A stretch of 22,016 nucleotides of DNA from a virus: the IMG/VR virus record IMGVR_UViG_3300034073_000893, positions 1 to 22,016 of that record; one strand, written 5' to 3'. The translations under genes were made by a program, and so were the position numbers. How positions within the stretch are numbered: position 1 is the stretch's first letter; every line of letters starts with the position of its first letter. The notes under the pieces are model-generated. The model was not told the origin of the DNA. It saw only the letters and a program-made list of their open reading frames with translations, and did not search any database. Positions 7,951-16,221 of this stretch are shown piece by piece.

Positions 7951-8362
7951 AGACAGCCTGATTCTGTGGTGTTTCTGGAAGTCTGTAGCAGATTGTCTTT
8001 GTGTGATCTAGAACACCCATCTTGTAAGTTAGGGTCTTTACTGCCTGATATTTCTTACCTTCCCAGATAATCAAATCAGCTTTTGTTTGACCAACTTCAC
8101 TTAAAGTTCTTAGAGTTTCTTCACAATAAACCTTAATGCTTTCTTTAGTTCTATCCACCTCTGGCAGAGACATGAGTTCATAACCCTTCAGAGGTTGCAC
8201 GTTAGCTTCAATACTCACGGAGGTATCTGTACCATCCTTCCAATACCCATCAACCCAAGAGCCTTCACCTTTTCTAAGCACAGTGACAGTCACCTTATGA
8301 GTTAGGAGAAAGTTAGGAACTGTCCTTCCAATCTTGCTGTTTGGATTAGGCTTCATACTCAC
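7937..8362 (-). CDS. Head closure protein candidate
   Basis: 141 residues, predicted small beta protein with VTVTVLRKGEGSWVDGYW (about 24-41) and IEANVQPLKGYELMSLPE (about 51-68). Small beta-barrel proteins with an 'i.anvQP.....l..lp.g.r....i.v' pattern occur as head closure or stopper proteins (SPP1 gp16-like) next to the connector gene. It starts with an ATGA overlap with the connector stop (8359-8362) and overlaps the next gene by 14 bases. The name rests on position and fold pattern. Confidence 0.6.
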   Translation of the reverse strand: MSMKPNPNSKIGRTVPNFLLTHKVTVTVLRKGEGSWVDGYWKDGTDTSVSIEANVQPLKGYELMSLPEVDRTKESIKVYCEETLRTLSEVGQTKADLIIWEGKKYQAVKTLTYKMGVLDHTKTICYRLPETPQNQAVYVSQ

Positions 8363-8880
8363 TCCTCGACAATCACAACAGGAACACCTGAGATCGGGGA
8401 AGGAGGAAACTCTCGCTTATAGTGTTCATCCAAGAACATCTGTGTGCTTGTAGTAGCTCCAGAAATTTGTGGCACGGTATGAGATTCCCAAGTAAGAGAA
8501 CTTCTGACTTGATCGGAGTTGTTATTAATTTCACCAACCTTGCACCAGCTAATACCGCCAAAATAGGGCATTAGGCCAATATCCAGAGTTGTAATACTCT
8601 TGTCATTAATGAGGTCTTGTAGAGCTTTTTGATACTGCAAGGAAACGTTATTCCAAACCTCAATATCCCCTGTGCGCTCTCTATACGTCATCTGTGCAAA
8701 TTGCATAGAAGCGGAGATAGCTGTAGCTCTAACACCCTTTTTCAAGTCCCAGTTGTAGTATTCTAGGATAGACCCAATCTCAATGTCTGTAAAGATGGGA
8801 TAGAATGGGCTACTGGTAGTATCGCCACAGAACAATCTGACAAGATTGATCTTACTTTGTTGTTCAGGTGTGAATGCCAT
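8359..8880 (-). CDS. Head-tail connector (adaptor) protein
   Basis: 173 residues. The N-terminal two-thirds is helical, with FTDIEIGSILEYYNWDLKKG (about 30-49) and ATAISASMQFAQMTYRERTG (about 53-72). This fits the gp6/gp15-type adaptor that binds under the portal, where a helical bundle carries a conserved early 'D.ei...l' motif. The C-terminal third is Ser/Thr-rich and of unknown fold. It lies between the small coiled-coil gene and the head closure gene in the standard neck order. Confidence 0.65.
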   Translation of the reverse strand: MAFTPEQQSKINLVRLFCGDTTSSPFYPIFTDIEIGSILEYYNWDLKKGVRATAISASMQFAQMTYRERTGDIEVWNNVSLQYQKALQDLINDKSITTLDIGLMPYFGGISWCKVGEINNNSDQVRSSLTWESHTVPQISGATTSTQMFLDEHYKREFPPSPISGVPVVIVEE

Positions 8881-8895
8881 TCTTCCCTCTGTTCC

Positions 8896-9054
8896 TTATT
8901 CTTCTACAGCCTTCTTAGCTGCTTTCTTAGCAGGTTCTGTAAGCTTTAGCTTCTCAATCTCAATTTGCAGCTTTTCAACCAAAGCTTCTAGCTGGTTGAT
9001 ACGCTCTGCTACCACTGGGCGTGGTTCAAAACCACTCAGCTTTTCTTTACTCAT
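8896..9054 (-). CDS. Small coiled-coil protein, function unknown
   Basis: 52 residues read directly from the sequence. A short N-terminus is followed by a heptad-rich helix (about 16-40, RINQLEALVEKLQIEIEKL) and a Lys/Ala-rich end (PAKKAAKKAVEE). The ATG at 9054 has AAGGA about six bases upstream. It lies between the terminator that follows the major capsid gene and the connector gene. Short coiled-coil proteins of this kind are common in phage head modules without a known role; they may help capsid assembly. Not a recognised family. Confidence 0.65.
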   Translation of the reverse strand: MSKEKLSGFEPRPVVAERINQLEALVEKLQIEIEKLKLTEPAKKAAKKAVEE

Positions 9055-9076
9055 CTTATCCTTCCTGTATAATAGA

Positions 9077-9114
9077 CAAACAAAATGGGGAGGGAAGAAT
9101 TTCCTCCTCTCCCC
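9077..9114 (-). terminator. Rho-independent terminator after the major capsid gene
   Basis: On the minus strand GGGGAG and GGAA arms pair with TTCC and CTCCCC (plus 9087-9096 with 9101-9104 and 9109-9114) around an ATTC loop. One arm carries a 4-base bulge. ATTTTGTTTG follows. It lies 13 bases beyond the capsid stop, so it should reduce read-through from highly expressed capsid genes into the neck and tail genes. Confidence 0.7.
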
Positions 9115-9126
9115 CTTCTATGCTAA

Positions 9127-10206
9127 TTAAGTATTAGTGAAGTTAACAGTACGAACCAGATAAGGCTTTGCCAGCACAGCAGCAAAGTTCGATTCAGACA
9201 TCAGCACCAGCTTGTCATCGTCTTCGCTCATCTTCTCAAAGAAGTAAGCAAACTGAGCAGTTTGGTTGATGTGGCTGAAGCGTTGTGCTGGAGCGTGTTG
9301 CAGGAAGCCCAGAGCCTCACCGATTGGCATTGCCACACCCGTGTTAGCAGGGATCACAGGGCTACCAGCCACCACACCAGGATACTCAATGAATAGAATA
9401 CCGCCGTAGTTAAACTGGCGATAACGAGCACCCAGCGAAGAACGCAGACGACCAACCAGCAGAGATTCTGCTTGAGGGAAGTTGGAGGCTTGCATGTAAA
9501 TATCACGCACATAGGGGTGAGAAGTCAGCTCACTGAACAGACCAGTAGAGCACAGCACCACGTAACCTTCCAGGGCGTCACCAGCGTAAGCAGAACCTTG
9601 CATTGCACCATACAGCGCATCAACAGTAATCTTAGGGTCAACCGTAGGAGCCAGATTCAGGGTAGAAGTCTGACGAGTGATACCCCACTCTTGGTACATA
9701 TTGATGGTGTTACCATAAGAGGTCTTCAGCGTGCCGCTAGGAGCATACACGTCACCAGTCACCAGGGCCAGACCACGGGCGTACTCCTTAGTCACAGCAT
9801 GACGGCGCACAATGCCTTCCATCTTCTGAGCACGCAGGCGTGCCACAGTTTCCAGTTGGCTACCAGCTTCCAGAACCACACCAGGAGCCAACTGACCATC
9901 CAGGTCAGCAGGGCGAATAGCGTCATCCAGAGGGAAGTGAGGAATCTTAGCCATCAGGCCTTCATACTTACCTTGCAGTTGGGTGTTGCGACCACCTTCA
10001 TAGGAACGGTCAACAATAGGGCCAACATCGGTTTCAGTGTAGGTAGGGATAACGAAAGTCTTTTGAGTACCTGCGGTATCGTTGAACACGCCCAGTTCGC
10101 CAATCAAACCCCAAGTCATAGGGATTTGGTTGATTGCTGGAGTTAGGTCAGCAACACGACCCATCACGTTAGGGATGTTGGTCAGGGCTTTGTTAATATC
10201 AGTCAT
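9127..10206 (-). CDS. Major capsid protein (lambda gpE-like)
   Basis: 359 residues with the layout of the lambda gpE/phage capsid family E. The N-terminus is MTDINKALTNIPNVMGRVAD. Then come FVIPTYTETDVGPIVDRSYE (about 51-70), a long helix with ETVARLRAQKMEGIVRRHAV (about 118-137), and the C-terminal segments FNYGGILFIEYPG (about 263-275) and FAYFFEKMSEDDDKLVLMSE (about 320-339). The length is normal for the family (about 340-360). It forms the capsid shell, probably with the decoration protein encoded just upstream. Codons look richer in C/G at third positions than in the accessory genes, as expected for a very abundant protein (by eye). Confidence 0.92.
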   Translation of the reverse strand: MTDINKALTNIPNVMGRVADLTPAINQIPMTWGLIGELGVFNDTAGTQKTFVIPTYTETDVGPIVDRSYEGGRNTQLQGKYEGLMAKIPHFPLDDAIRPADLDGQLAPGVVLEAGSQLETVARLRAQKMEGIVRRHAVTKEYARGLALVTGDVYAPSGTLKTSYGNTINMYQEWGITRQTSTLNLAPTVDPKITVDALYGAMQGSAYAGDALEGYVVLCSTGLFSELTSHPYVRDIYMQASNFPQAESLLVGRLRSSLGARYRQFNYGGILFIEYPGVVAGSPVIPANTGVAMPIGEALGFLQHAPAQRFSHINQTAQFAYFFEKMSEDDDKLVLMSESNFAAVLAKPYLVRTVNFTNT

Positions 10207-10246
10207 TTAAATAATCCTTCTTGTTCTTTATTATTACGTGTTACTA

Positions 10247-10696
10247 TTAGGCGATGGTGGTTTCAGCCACGATGTCTTGAGCCTTCAGCAGATGGATCAG
10301 GTTAGCTTGATCGGCAGCAGCAGTCAGACCAATAGCTGTGCAAGCAGCCTTCAGAGTTGCATCCTTAACAGCAACATTGCCACGAACCAGAAGAGTTACC
10401 ACATGGTCGCCAGTACCAGACACGTCATATTGTTCGCCCAGGCCGTTAGCAATCACCAGAGCAAATTCGTTGGTGGTGGCAAGAGCGGTGTTCAGCTTTA
10501 CAGGTGCCCACTTCGTACCAGAGACAGCGTTCTTGGCGCGGAATACAGGAGTACCCAGAGTCAGCACATCGCCACTAGCCAGAGTGACGGTAGCGTCAAC
10601 AGCCTTGTCAGCACGGGTGTAGCCAATGTAAGCGGAGTCAGCTTCGTGCAGAATCAGATCAGACAGCTTACGAGCTTGGTAAGTAAATTTTGCCAT
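10247..10696 (-). CDS. Head decoration protein
   Basis: 149 residues, beta-rich and Ala/Thr/Val-rich. It contains ASGDVLTLGTPVFRA (about 40-54) and GDHVVTLLVRGNVAVKDATL (about 96-115). This pattern of 'G..L..GTVL....', a central 'A.V...G' and 'V.vlv.G.a.v.....' is that of lambda gpD-like decoration proteins that bind capsid three-folds after expansion. It lies directly upstream of the gpE-like capsid gene, the same pair as in lambda. The exact family is inferred from pattern and place. Confidence 0.7.
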   Translation of the reverse strand: MAKFTYQARKLSDLILHEADSAYIGYTRADKAVDATVTLASGDVLTLGTPVFRAKNAVSGTKWAPVKLNTALATTNEFALVIANGLGEQYDVSGTGDHVVTLLVRGNVAVKDATLKAACTAIGLTAAADQANLIHLLKAQDIVAETTIA

Positions 10697-10746
10697 TTTA
10701 TTTCCTTATTGAGAATTTATTGTTTTGTGTTTTAATCTACCAAGCT

Positions 10747-11676
10747 TTACTTAGCAGCGTACTTCTGTTTCAGAATGGCCGCAGTGGCTTCTTCTGCTTG
10801 AGGAGCTTCAGCATTGGGGTCGCTCACTTGCTTCATTAGGTCAGACTGTTCAACAGCCTCCTTTTGACTCTTTAGAGCCTTCACGATTTCAGCAAACGCT
10901 TCGTCAGACAGAGCTTCCGTAGACTTCACCAGTTCAACAGAACCAGTTTGGATCAGAGCAGCAACTTCGACCTCACGAGCCTTCAGCACTTGTGCCTTAC
11001 GAGCATCTTCAGCGGCCTTGACAATTTCTTGTACCTTAGCCAGTTCTTCCTTGCTCTTTGCGATTTCTGCTTGCAGAGCCGTAATCTCCGCATCCTTAGC
11101 TGCAACAGCTTTTTGGATTTCTTCTTGCATTTTTTCTTTCTTTTCTGTAAATGCAGCCAATGCTTTTTGAACACGGCTGTTTGTTTCAGGATTGTTCAGA
11201 GCTTTATTTACTAGAACATACTCCCCATCCTCCAACTTATCCTTCGCTTGCTCAGAAATAACAACCTTACCTGTTTCCACGTAAAACCATTCCTTCTCAA
11301 CACTCTTGGCTTCGTCTGCAATAACATACTCTTCGTTTTGTCCGAGAGAATATGCCACCATGTACAAACTGTTTTCACGCCAAAAGAAAGCGTTGGCATC
11401 ATCGAAGTCTTCTAAATAAAGCCACTCATCGTCATCCTGAAACTTCTGCTTAATAGCAGCAGAAAGCTCCTGTTGAACTTGAGAATTAAGTTTGGCTTTC
11501 TCAATAAGAGCTAGTTGACTAGTCACTTGTTGATCTGTAATACCACTGGTACTCTTTGTAAGTAGAGTGGTTTTTAGGTTTGCTGGGCCTCCTTGGTCTT
11601 TATGCACCAGTGCAATGTGAGCACCTTCATGGTCAAAAGAAAAATTAGACAACCTGTTTTTTGCTTTATTAGTCAC
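10747..11676 (-). CDS. Capsid assembly (scaffold-like) protein with long coiled coil
   Basis: 309 residues from the GTG at 11676. That start overlaps the protease stop by 8 bases and has GGAG seven bases upstream. An ATG at 11730 in the same frame is possible, but its extra 18 residues only re-read the conserved end of the protease gene. The N-terminal part contains NFSFDHEGAHIALVHKDQGG (about 11-30), which resembles the C-terminal continuation of XkdF-type proteases in other phages. A mixed domain follows (about 80-160), then a Lys/Glu/Ala coiled coil (about 168-242) and an acidic-to-basic tail. The coiled coil and the position between protease and capsid genes suggest a scaffold. It is not a firmly recognised family. 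Confidence 0.68.
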   Translation of the reverse strand: MTNKAKNRLSNFSFDHEGAHIALVHKDQGGPANLKTTLLTKSTSGITDQQVTSQLALIEKAKLNSQVQQELSAAIKQKFQDDDEWLYLEDFDDANAFFWRENSLYMVAYSLGQNEEYVIADEAKSVEKEWFYVETGKVVISEQAKDKLEDGEYVLVNKALNNPETNSRVQKALAAFTEKKEKMQEEIQKAVAAKDAEITALQAEIAKSKEELAKVQEIVKAAEDARKAQVLKAREVEVAALIQTGSVELVKSTEALSDEAFAEIVKALKSQKEAVEQSDLMKQVSDPNAEAPQAEEATAAILKQKYAAK

Positions 11677-12112
11677 TAAGTTTCTCCACGGTTGCACGGC
11701 AACCAACGCTAATTCCTGTAATCTCTTCATTCAGCACGGCTTGCCACAAAGCTTCACCAACCTCTGTTTCAGGGAAATACCATTCGGTGAGCCAAGTACC
11801 TTTTGAGATAAACTTGTCACCAATATACATATCCACAGGGGTTGTATAGGACTGGATAATCTCAGCGTCTTGTGTTTCAACCATGTGGAAGAGGTTAGCC
11901 TTCATGCAGTGTCGATTGAAATTCTGCATACCCTTTTCAATTTCTTTAGCAGAGTATGTATCCCCATGAGCATCCACCTCATCTGGAGCAAGAACAACAA
12001 ACAAAGCTTTTCTTTCAACCTCGTTTGCTGCCTTTTCAATCTTCACAACTTCCTTCTTGAACAGAGGCTCAAGCACATCAGAAAGAGCTTTCTTCAAATC
12101 TTCAATATTCAC
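11669..12112 (-). CDS. XkdF-like prohead protease
   Basis: 147 residues. The core reads VDAHGDTYSAKEIEKGMQNF (about 46-65), ANLFHMVETQDAEIIQSY (about 72-89), SKGTWLTEWYF (about 103-113) and NEEITGISVGCRA (about 128-140). This closely matches the XkdF-type putative serine protease domain that processes capsid assembly proteins. His76 in LFHMV and Ser135 in GISVG are candidate catalytic residues (inference). It starts with GTG at 12112, sharing one base with the portal TAG stop, and its stop overlaps the next gene. The whole protein is little more than the protease domain; in many relatives the chain continues, and here that continuation is in the next frame. Confidence 0.82.
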   Translation of the reverse strand: MNIEDLKKALSDVLEPLFKKEVVKIEKAANEVERKALFVVLAPDEVDAHGDTYSAKEIEKGMQNFNRHCMKANLFHMVETQDAEIIQSYTTPVDMYIGDKFISKGTWLTEWYFPETEVGEALWQAVLNEEITGISVGCRATVEKLSD

Positions 12113-13596
12113 TATGCTGACCCTTCCGCGTTCAATGCTGTGTTATCACGCCCACTCACTGTTTTTCTAGTTCCTTCTCCAGATGGGCTAGCTAATCCTT
12201 CAGAAGCACCAGATTGGTACTGTGTAAGCTCAGACAAGAATTCTTCTCTATCTTGATCTTCCTTGAATTGAGGAGTAATACCTCCCAACCTAGAAGTGAC
12301 AAAGTTTACAGCTTCTGGAGTCTTGGGGAACAATCCAACAGCAGCAGTACGTTGAATGTACTTACCAATCTCATCAAGTGATTCTTCGCTGACTTCGCCA
12401 TATTCAAACTTAGGAGTGTCTGTAGTATCCCACCCGTTCAAGGCAAACAACTGAGGAATCAGGTCATGATTTAGTTGTTCCTGAATCTGTGTAAGACGAG
12501 CTTGAACCACCATCTTAGTGACGCTATCCAACGACTCGGCTAGAGAGAACGACCCACCACCTTCTTGACCCAGAATCAATTGAGAAGCCATCAATCCAGT
12601 GACGATTTCTTTGCGGAAGCGAGAGATAATCTTGTCCGTGTCATTGGCCTTCTGTCCCATCACGGAGATAGCTTCAAACTCAAACATCTTATGTCCCTTT
12701 TCATCTCTGAACATAGGGAGAATGATGCTAGACTGTTCGTTGTTATTGACACTCGACATACCACGCTGGTAGTGAGCATAAACAGCCTTGTCTTCCTCTG
12801 AAGCCTCTGGGTTTAGATATTGCGGAGGAAGGTACAACACCTTCATACCACGAACATCGTTGCTTACAGACATAGCCTCGAACTCTTCAAGGGAAGTTTT
12901 ATAGCGCCATGCTCTGTAAACACTCTTCAAAGGACTAACACCTTCTGGAGAATTCTTGTTAGAATTATTCTTCACCAGAAGGAACTTCTTACGAGGAATG
13001 AATGTTGGTTGATCTGTAGTGACAGAAGTAAAATCATTTCTGTTACTCACCATCGCCGGAGACTGATAAAGTCCATCCAAGTCTCTTCCATTGTTCTTGA
13101 AATTCCAAGACACAATAGTTTCTTGAGGGATAGGGGCTAGTTTCTTTAGACCAATCAAGCCATCATTAAACTTGCTACCCTTAGACTTCTCTCTGTACCG
13201 AAACACCTTCTCGGATACAGCGAATCCATATGAGTTATGTGTTCCAAGGTAACGAATAGCTTCAGCAAAAGGATGATCCATATCAATCATCACTTGCTTC
13301 AAGAAGTTCACCTGTCTTGCTTGTTCTTCTTCCTTACCAGGAGTGGCTGCAACAGTCCAAGGAACTCTAGCAATAGCCATTTCTACAGCAGCAACAGCAG
13401 GGGCAATTGTTGCATCCTTGAGCATGAGGGAATATGTTTGCATTGCAAAGGGCCATCGTAGAGCACGATTTTCTTCTTCTGCAATATTCCCTGCAATAAC
13501 TCTCACCCCGTTATTACCTGTTTGGCTAAGGCGAATTTTAGGCGCTCCTTCTCGACTTTCTTGGAAGCCGTTTTCAGGAACAATGTCTTCTTCCAT
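12112..13596 (-). CDS. Portal protein
   Basis: 494 residues, forming the dodecameric ring at the capsid vertex through which DNA enters. A conserved N-terminal region has LRWPFAMQTYSLMLKDATIA (about 46-65) and VPWTVAA (about 79-85). The middle has FAVSEKVFRYR (about 124-134) and the helix EEFEAMSVSNDVRGMKVLYL (about 237-256). The stem and crown part contains SRFRKEIVTGLMASQLILG (about 323-341) followed by SFSLAESLDSVTK. The 'A.......A...V.W.v....' start and the 'G.SFSLAES' segment are typical of DUF935-related portal proteins. It lies directly after the large terminase gene (21 bases), the usual order. Confidence 0.87.
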   Translation of the reverse strand: MEEDIVPENGFQESREGAPKIRLSQTGNNGVRVIAGNIAEEENRALRWPFAMQTYSLMLKDATIAPAVAAVEMAIARVPWTVAATPGKEEEQARQVNFLKQVMIDMDHPFAEAIRYLGTHNSYGFAVSEKVFRYREKSKGSKFNDGLIGLKKLAPIPQETIVSWNFKNNGRDLDGLYQSPAMVSNRNDFTSVTTDQPTFIPRKKFLLVKNNSNKNSPEGVSPLKSVYRAWRYKTSLEEFEAMSVSNDVRGMKVLYLPPQYLNPEASEEDKAVYAHYQRGMSSVNNNEQSSIILPMFRDEKGHKMFEFEAISVMGQKANDTDKIISRFRKEIVTGLMASQLILGQEGGGSFSLAESLDSVTKMVVQARLTQIQEQLNHDLIPQLFALNGWDTTDTPKFEYGEVSEESLDEIGKYIQRTAAVGLFPKTPEAVNFVTSRLGGITPQFKEDQDREEFLSELTQYQSGASEGLASPSGEGTRKTVSGRDNTALNAEGSA

Positions 13597-13617
13597 TATT
13601 TCTCCTTATTGCAAATA

Positions 13618-16107
13618 TTAGAGAGAAACAACTTTAGGTTCTCCAATTGCTTGTTGAAAATTTTGAATACTTCCGAGGAAGTTTGGTAGAATCTGTTTAG
13701 ATGCTAGGTAAGCGAAACAATCCGAAACGCAGTCAACAAGATCATCGTGTCCTGTCTCACCTCTTCTTCTTTGCCCATCGAAGGCTTCAAGCTCCCTATA
13801 GAAGAAGTTGTTATCTCCTCGAATATTATTATCTAAATCGTGAGCACAATTCTTTAAGAACTTTATTCCGCCGTTTTGAGCCATTGAGGAGGCTGGTCTA
13901 AATCTGTCAAGTTTCGACGTTGAAGCCCTCATTTTCTGTGCATACAACCCTGATTCCGCTAAATCTCTGATTAACAGAGTACATGCTGCCGCTGCCGCTG
14001 GGTTAGGGTCGCTTGGAATAAGAATATCCACATTTCTATGGAGTTCTTTATCTTCCATAGCATTGTCTATGATAAACTTCTGCCATTCCCCGAATCTTAT
14101 TCTAGTCCTCTTAGCGTCCAAGATAAGATAATCTCCATTCCGCATCTTTGCCATCTTAACAGTTGCCGTATAATCGGGGCTTGGATTGCTATCACTTTTT
14201 AAAGTTCCGGCAAAGTCATATGCTCTAACTATCTTAACAATCTGTGATTCATCATAACTAGACAACTCTTCACACCAACTTCTTTGAAAGAATGATGAGC
14301 TTTCGGGTCTTGCTTCCCAATTCCCAAACAACAGAATCTCTCGCTCTACACGAGGCAGTCCGTTTAGAAATGCAATGTAAGAAGGTTGAATGTATGGATT
14401 ATCATATACCGAGGCACTAATGAATCTGAAAGAGAGAGGAATATCGTTAGGATATTTTTCTTCCAACTCCTCTTTAGTATCCGCCCAAATAAGTCCATCA
14501 CTTGTTCTTATGAACCACCGGATGACTCCTTGTTTAGAAGGATCAGGTCTTCCATGATTTTCATGACCTTCTGGAAACAAATACCAGTCCACGTACTGTC
14601 TGACCCAGCTATCGGGATCGGGGTTCATAGTTGCCCGCATATTGGGCTTCATGTTAGCTTTTGTACGTAAACGAGACAGAATATAGTTAAACTGACTCTC
14701 TTCAAACTGACACAATTCCTCCATTACGCAGGAAGAAATTTGAGCACCTTGGAAGTTTCGAGTATCTTCTACTCTCTCAAAGTGGGAAAACGCCACTTCA
14801 GCACCACTACTAAACTGGTACTTTAAATCTTTAATCTTAATCCTACCACCGGGATCAATATCGGTGTAGATTGTTTTACTTTCGTCCCACACAGCCCCTG
14901 ATTTAAGTAACATAGGAGTTGTTCTACGCAATGTAAGCCCACGATATAGAGGGTCGTGAGTATATTTCAAGTGGTGCATAAGACCTGCAAAAGTGTTGTG
15001 GGTTACTACAAAATCGGTAGTAACAAACAATCTATCTCCTGTTACAGAAATGCATGTAGCTTCACCTTTACCTGCACACTCAATACTCTCAATTCGATTC
15101 CCAACATCTTTTTTAACTGTACGAGATTTTTTACGAGGTAGTCTGAATAGTTCTGTTTGATTTTTACCACGAATATAGAGTACGTAGGCATCCTTACATA
15201 CTACCTTTTCACCATCCTTATTGTAGAACGTTTTCTTGAAAGTTGTGGTTACTGTAAACCCAAGACTTCTGAGAATTTCGGTAACATCAGAGGCTAAAGA
15301 ATTACTTACTGTACAGAAATATGTTTTACCGTCTTTTGAGACATATCCGTCTGAGTCCATTAGACCTTGGATAAGGGAAAACCTATCTTCAATACTTGCT
15401 GTAAAATAATCTTGTGGAATAAATTTATCATGACTCTTTTTCATATATAAGTCATATCCGATAACCGAATCTTTTACTCCGTCAACTCTATAGGAAATCC
15501 CTCCAGAGCTTTCCCACACAACAGTAGCATACCCATCATCGTTAACACTCTGAATAATCTCCTGATCTGTAGTTGTCAGAGATATGCAATCTCCTCGGAA
15601 ACAACCATCTCCAAGCAAAAGACCCATAGTGTACGGTTTGATCTTCAGTGCTACCTTTTCACCAAATTCCAAAGGTTCTGATAACTGCACAATCGGTAAA
15701 TATTTTCTACCTGATTTCAAGTTTTGTCTGTCAATATATTCTTTAATCTCGATAGTAGTTTGAACAAGTTTCTTACCATCCTGACCAGCTTTATGAAACT
15801 TCCAAAGATGCTGTCCACAGCATTTTACTTTTCTACCGTCTTGGAAAATAACTTCATAAATATCGACTTCGCCTTGTGGGAATACCCCTGTGATATACTG
15901 GACAGAGTTATCTGGTGCCACAATTTCTTGACCAATCTCACAACTTTCGATATTGACAAACCCCCTTGGAGTCAACACCTTCTCACCATGGAGGAGTGCT
16001 TTTCCGCCACCTGCTTGTCCACCGTAGAAACAAATATCTACCCAATCTGGAGTTGTAAGAAACATCTCCTGTGGTTTGGAGGCTGGTGCGTATACTTTAC
16101 GACTCAT
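13618..16107 (-). CDS. Terminase large subunit precursor containing an intein
   Basis: 829-residue precursor; 494 residues remain if residues 37-371 splice out. The spliced protein is the DNA-packaging motor. Walker A is rebuilt as GGQAGGGK (29-36) joined to TFAGL (372 on). Walker B is CVMEEL (460-465), with Met-Glu-Glu in place of the common Asp-Glu. The coupling motif is ATMNPDPDSW (492-501). The RNase H-like nuclease has Asp631 in RAYDFAG, an IPSDPN segment (697-702) and GHDDLVD (786-792). The gene has its own upstream promoter (16162-16190), and a Shine-Dalgarno-like AAGGG lies eight bases before the ATG. Packaging should depend on splicing because the intein breaks the P-loop. Confidence 0.93.
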   Translation of the reverse strand: MSRKVYAPASKPQEMFLTTPDWVDICFYGGQAGGGKALLHGEKVLTPRGFVNIESCEIGQEIVAPDNSVQYITGVFPQGEVDIYEVIFQDGRKVKCCGQHLWKFHKAGQDGKKLVQTTIEIKEYIDRQNLKSGRKYLPIVQLSEPLEFGEKVALKIKPYTMGLLLGDGCFRGDCISLTTTDQEIIQSVNDDGYATVVWESSGGISYRVDGVKDSVIGYDLYMKKSHDKFIPQDYFTASIEDRFSLIQGLMDSDGYVSKDGKTYFCTVSNSLASDVTEILRSLGFTVTTTFKKTFYNKDGEKVVCKDAYVLYIRGKNQTELFRLPRKKSRTVKKDVGNRIESIECAGKGEATCISVTGDRLFVTTDFVVTHNTFAGLMHHLKYTHDPLYRGLTLRRTTPMLLKSGAVWDESKTIYTDIDPGGRIKIKDLKYQFSSGAEVAFSHFERVEDTRNFQGAQISSCVMEELCQFEESQFNYILSRLRTKANMKPNMRATMNPDPDSWVRQYVDWYLFPEGHENHGRPDPSKQGVIRWFIRTSDGLIWADTKEELEEKYPNDIPLSFRFISASVYDNPYIQPSYIAFLNGLPRVEREILLFGNWEARPESSSFFQRSWCEELSSYDESQIVKIVRAYDFAGTLKSDSNPSPDYTATVKMAKMRNGDYLILDAKRTRIRFGEWQKFIIDNAMEDKELHRNVDILIPSDPNPAAAAACTLLIRDLAESGLYAQKMRASTSKLDRFRPASSMAQNGGIKFLKNCAHDLDNNIRGDNNFFYRELEAFDGQRRRGETGHDDLVDCVSDCFAYLASKQILPNFLGSIQNFQQAIGEPKVVSL
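14995..15999 (-). mobile_element. Intein with LAGLIDADG homing endonuclease, class 3-type
   Basis: Residues 37-371 (335 residues) of the terminase precursor. It starts with Ala37 rather than Cys or Ser and ends His370-Asn371, followed by extein Thr372. The block B region reads CCGQHLWKF, giving His100 and Trp102. Block F has Cys352 in GEATCISVTGDRLF, and block G has Thr369 in VVTHN. Ala at position 1 together with this Trp-Cys-Thr set is the hallmark of class 3 inteins. These splice through the internal block F cysteine. The endonuclease has two dodecapeptide motifs, TMGLLLGDG (160-168, Asp167) and IQGLMDSDG (246-254, Asp253). Both acidic residues are present, so it looks able to home. Confidence 0.9.
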
Positions 16108-16161
16108 CCTACTTTCCCTTCATAAATTACTTCTACAACATTACGTTGTGCGATAAATACA

Positions 16162-16190
16162 ATTTTATCATTAGTCATAGAATTTGTCAA
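16162..16190 (-). promoter_or_regulatory. Sigma70-type promoter of the head/packaging operon
   Basis: On the minus strand TTGACA (16190-16185), 17 bases, TAAAAT (16167-16162). The predicted start is near 16155, about 48 bases before the terminase ATG at 16107. A small hairpin (ACAAC/GTTGT, about 16141-16155) lies in the leader. This explains the 114-base gap between the terminase gene and the preceding gene. Confidence 0.85.
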
Positions 16191-16221
16191 TAGGGTATTC
16201 ACTTTATTTTGATTATTTCTA

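Noticed and set aside
9472-10146. Long plus-strand open frame of 224 codons
   Set aside because: Shadow of the major capsid gene; its length follows from the capsid's biased codons, and it has no promoter or ribosome binding site.
11677-11730. ATG start at 11730 for the scaffold-like gene
   Set aside because: The extra 18 residues only re-read the conserved end of the protease in another frame; the GTG at 11676 has a proper GGAG and a stop-start overlap.
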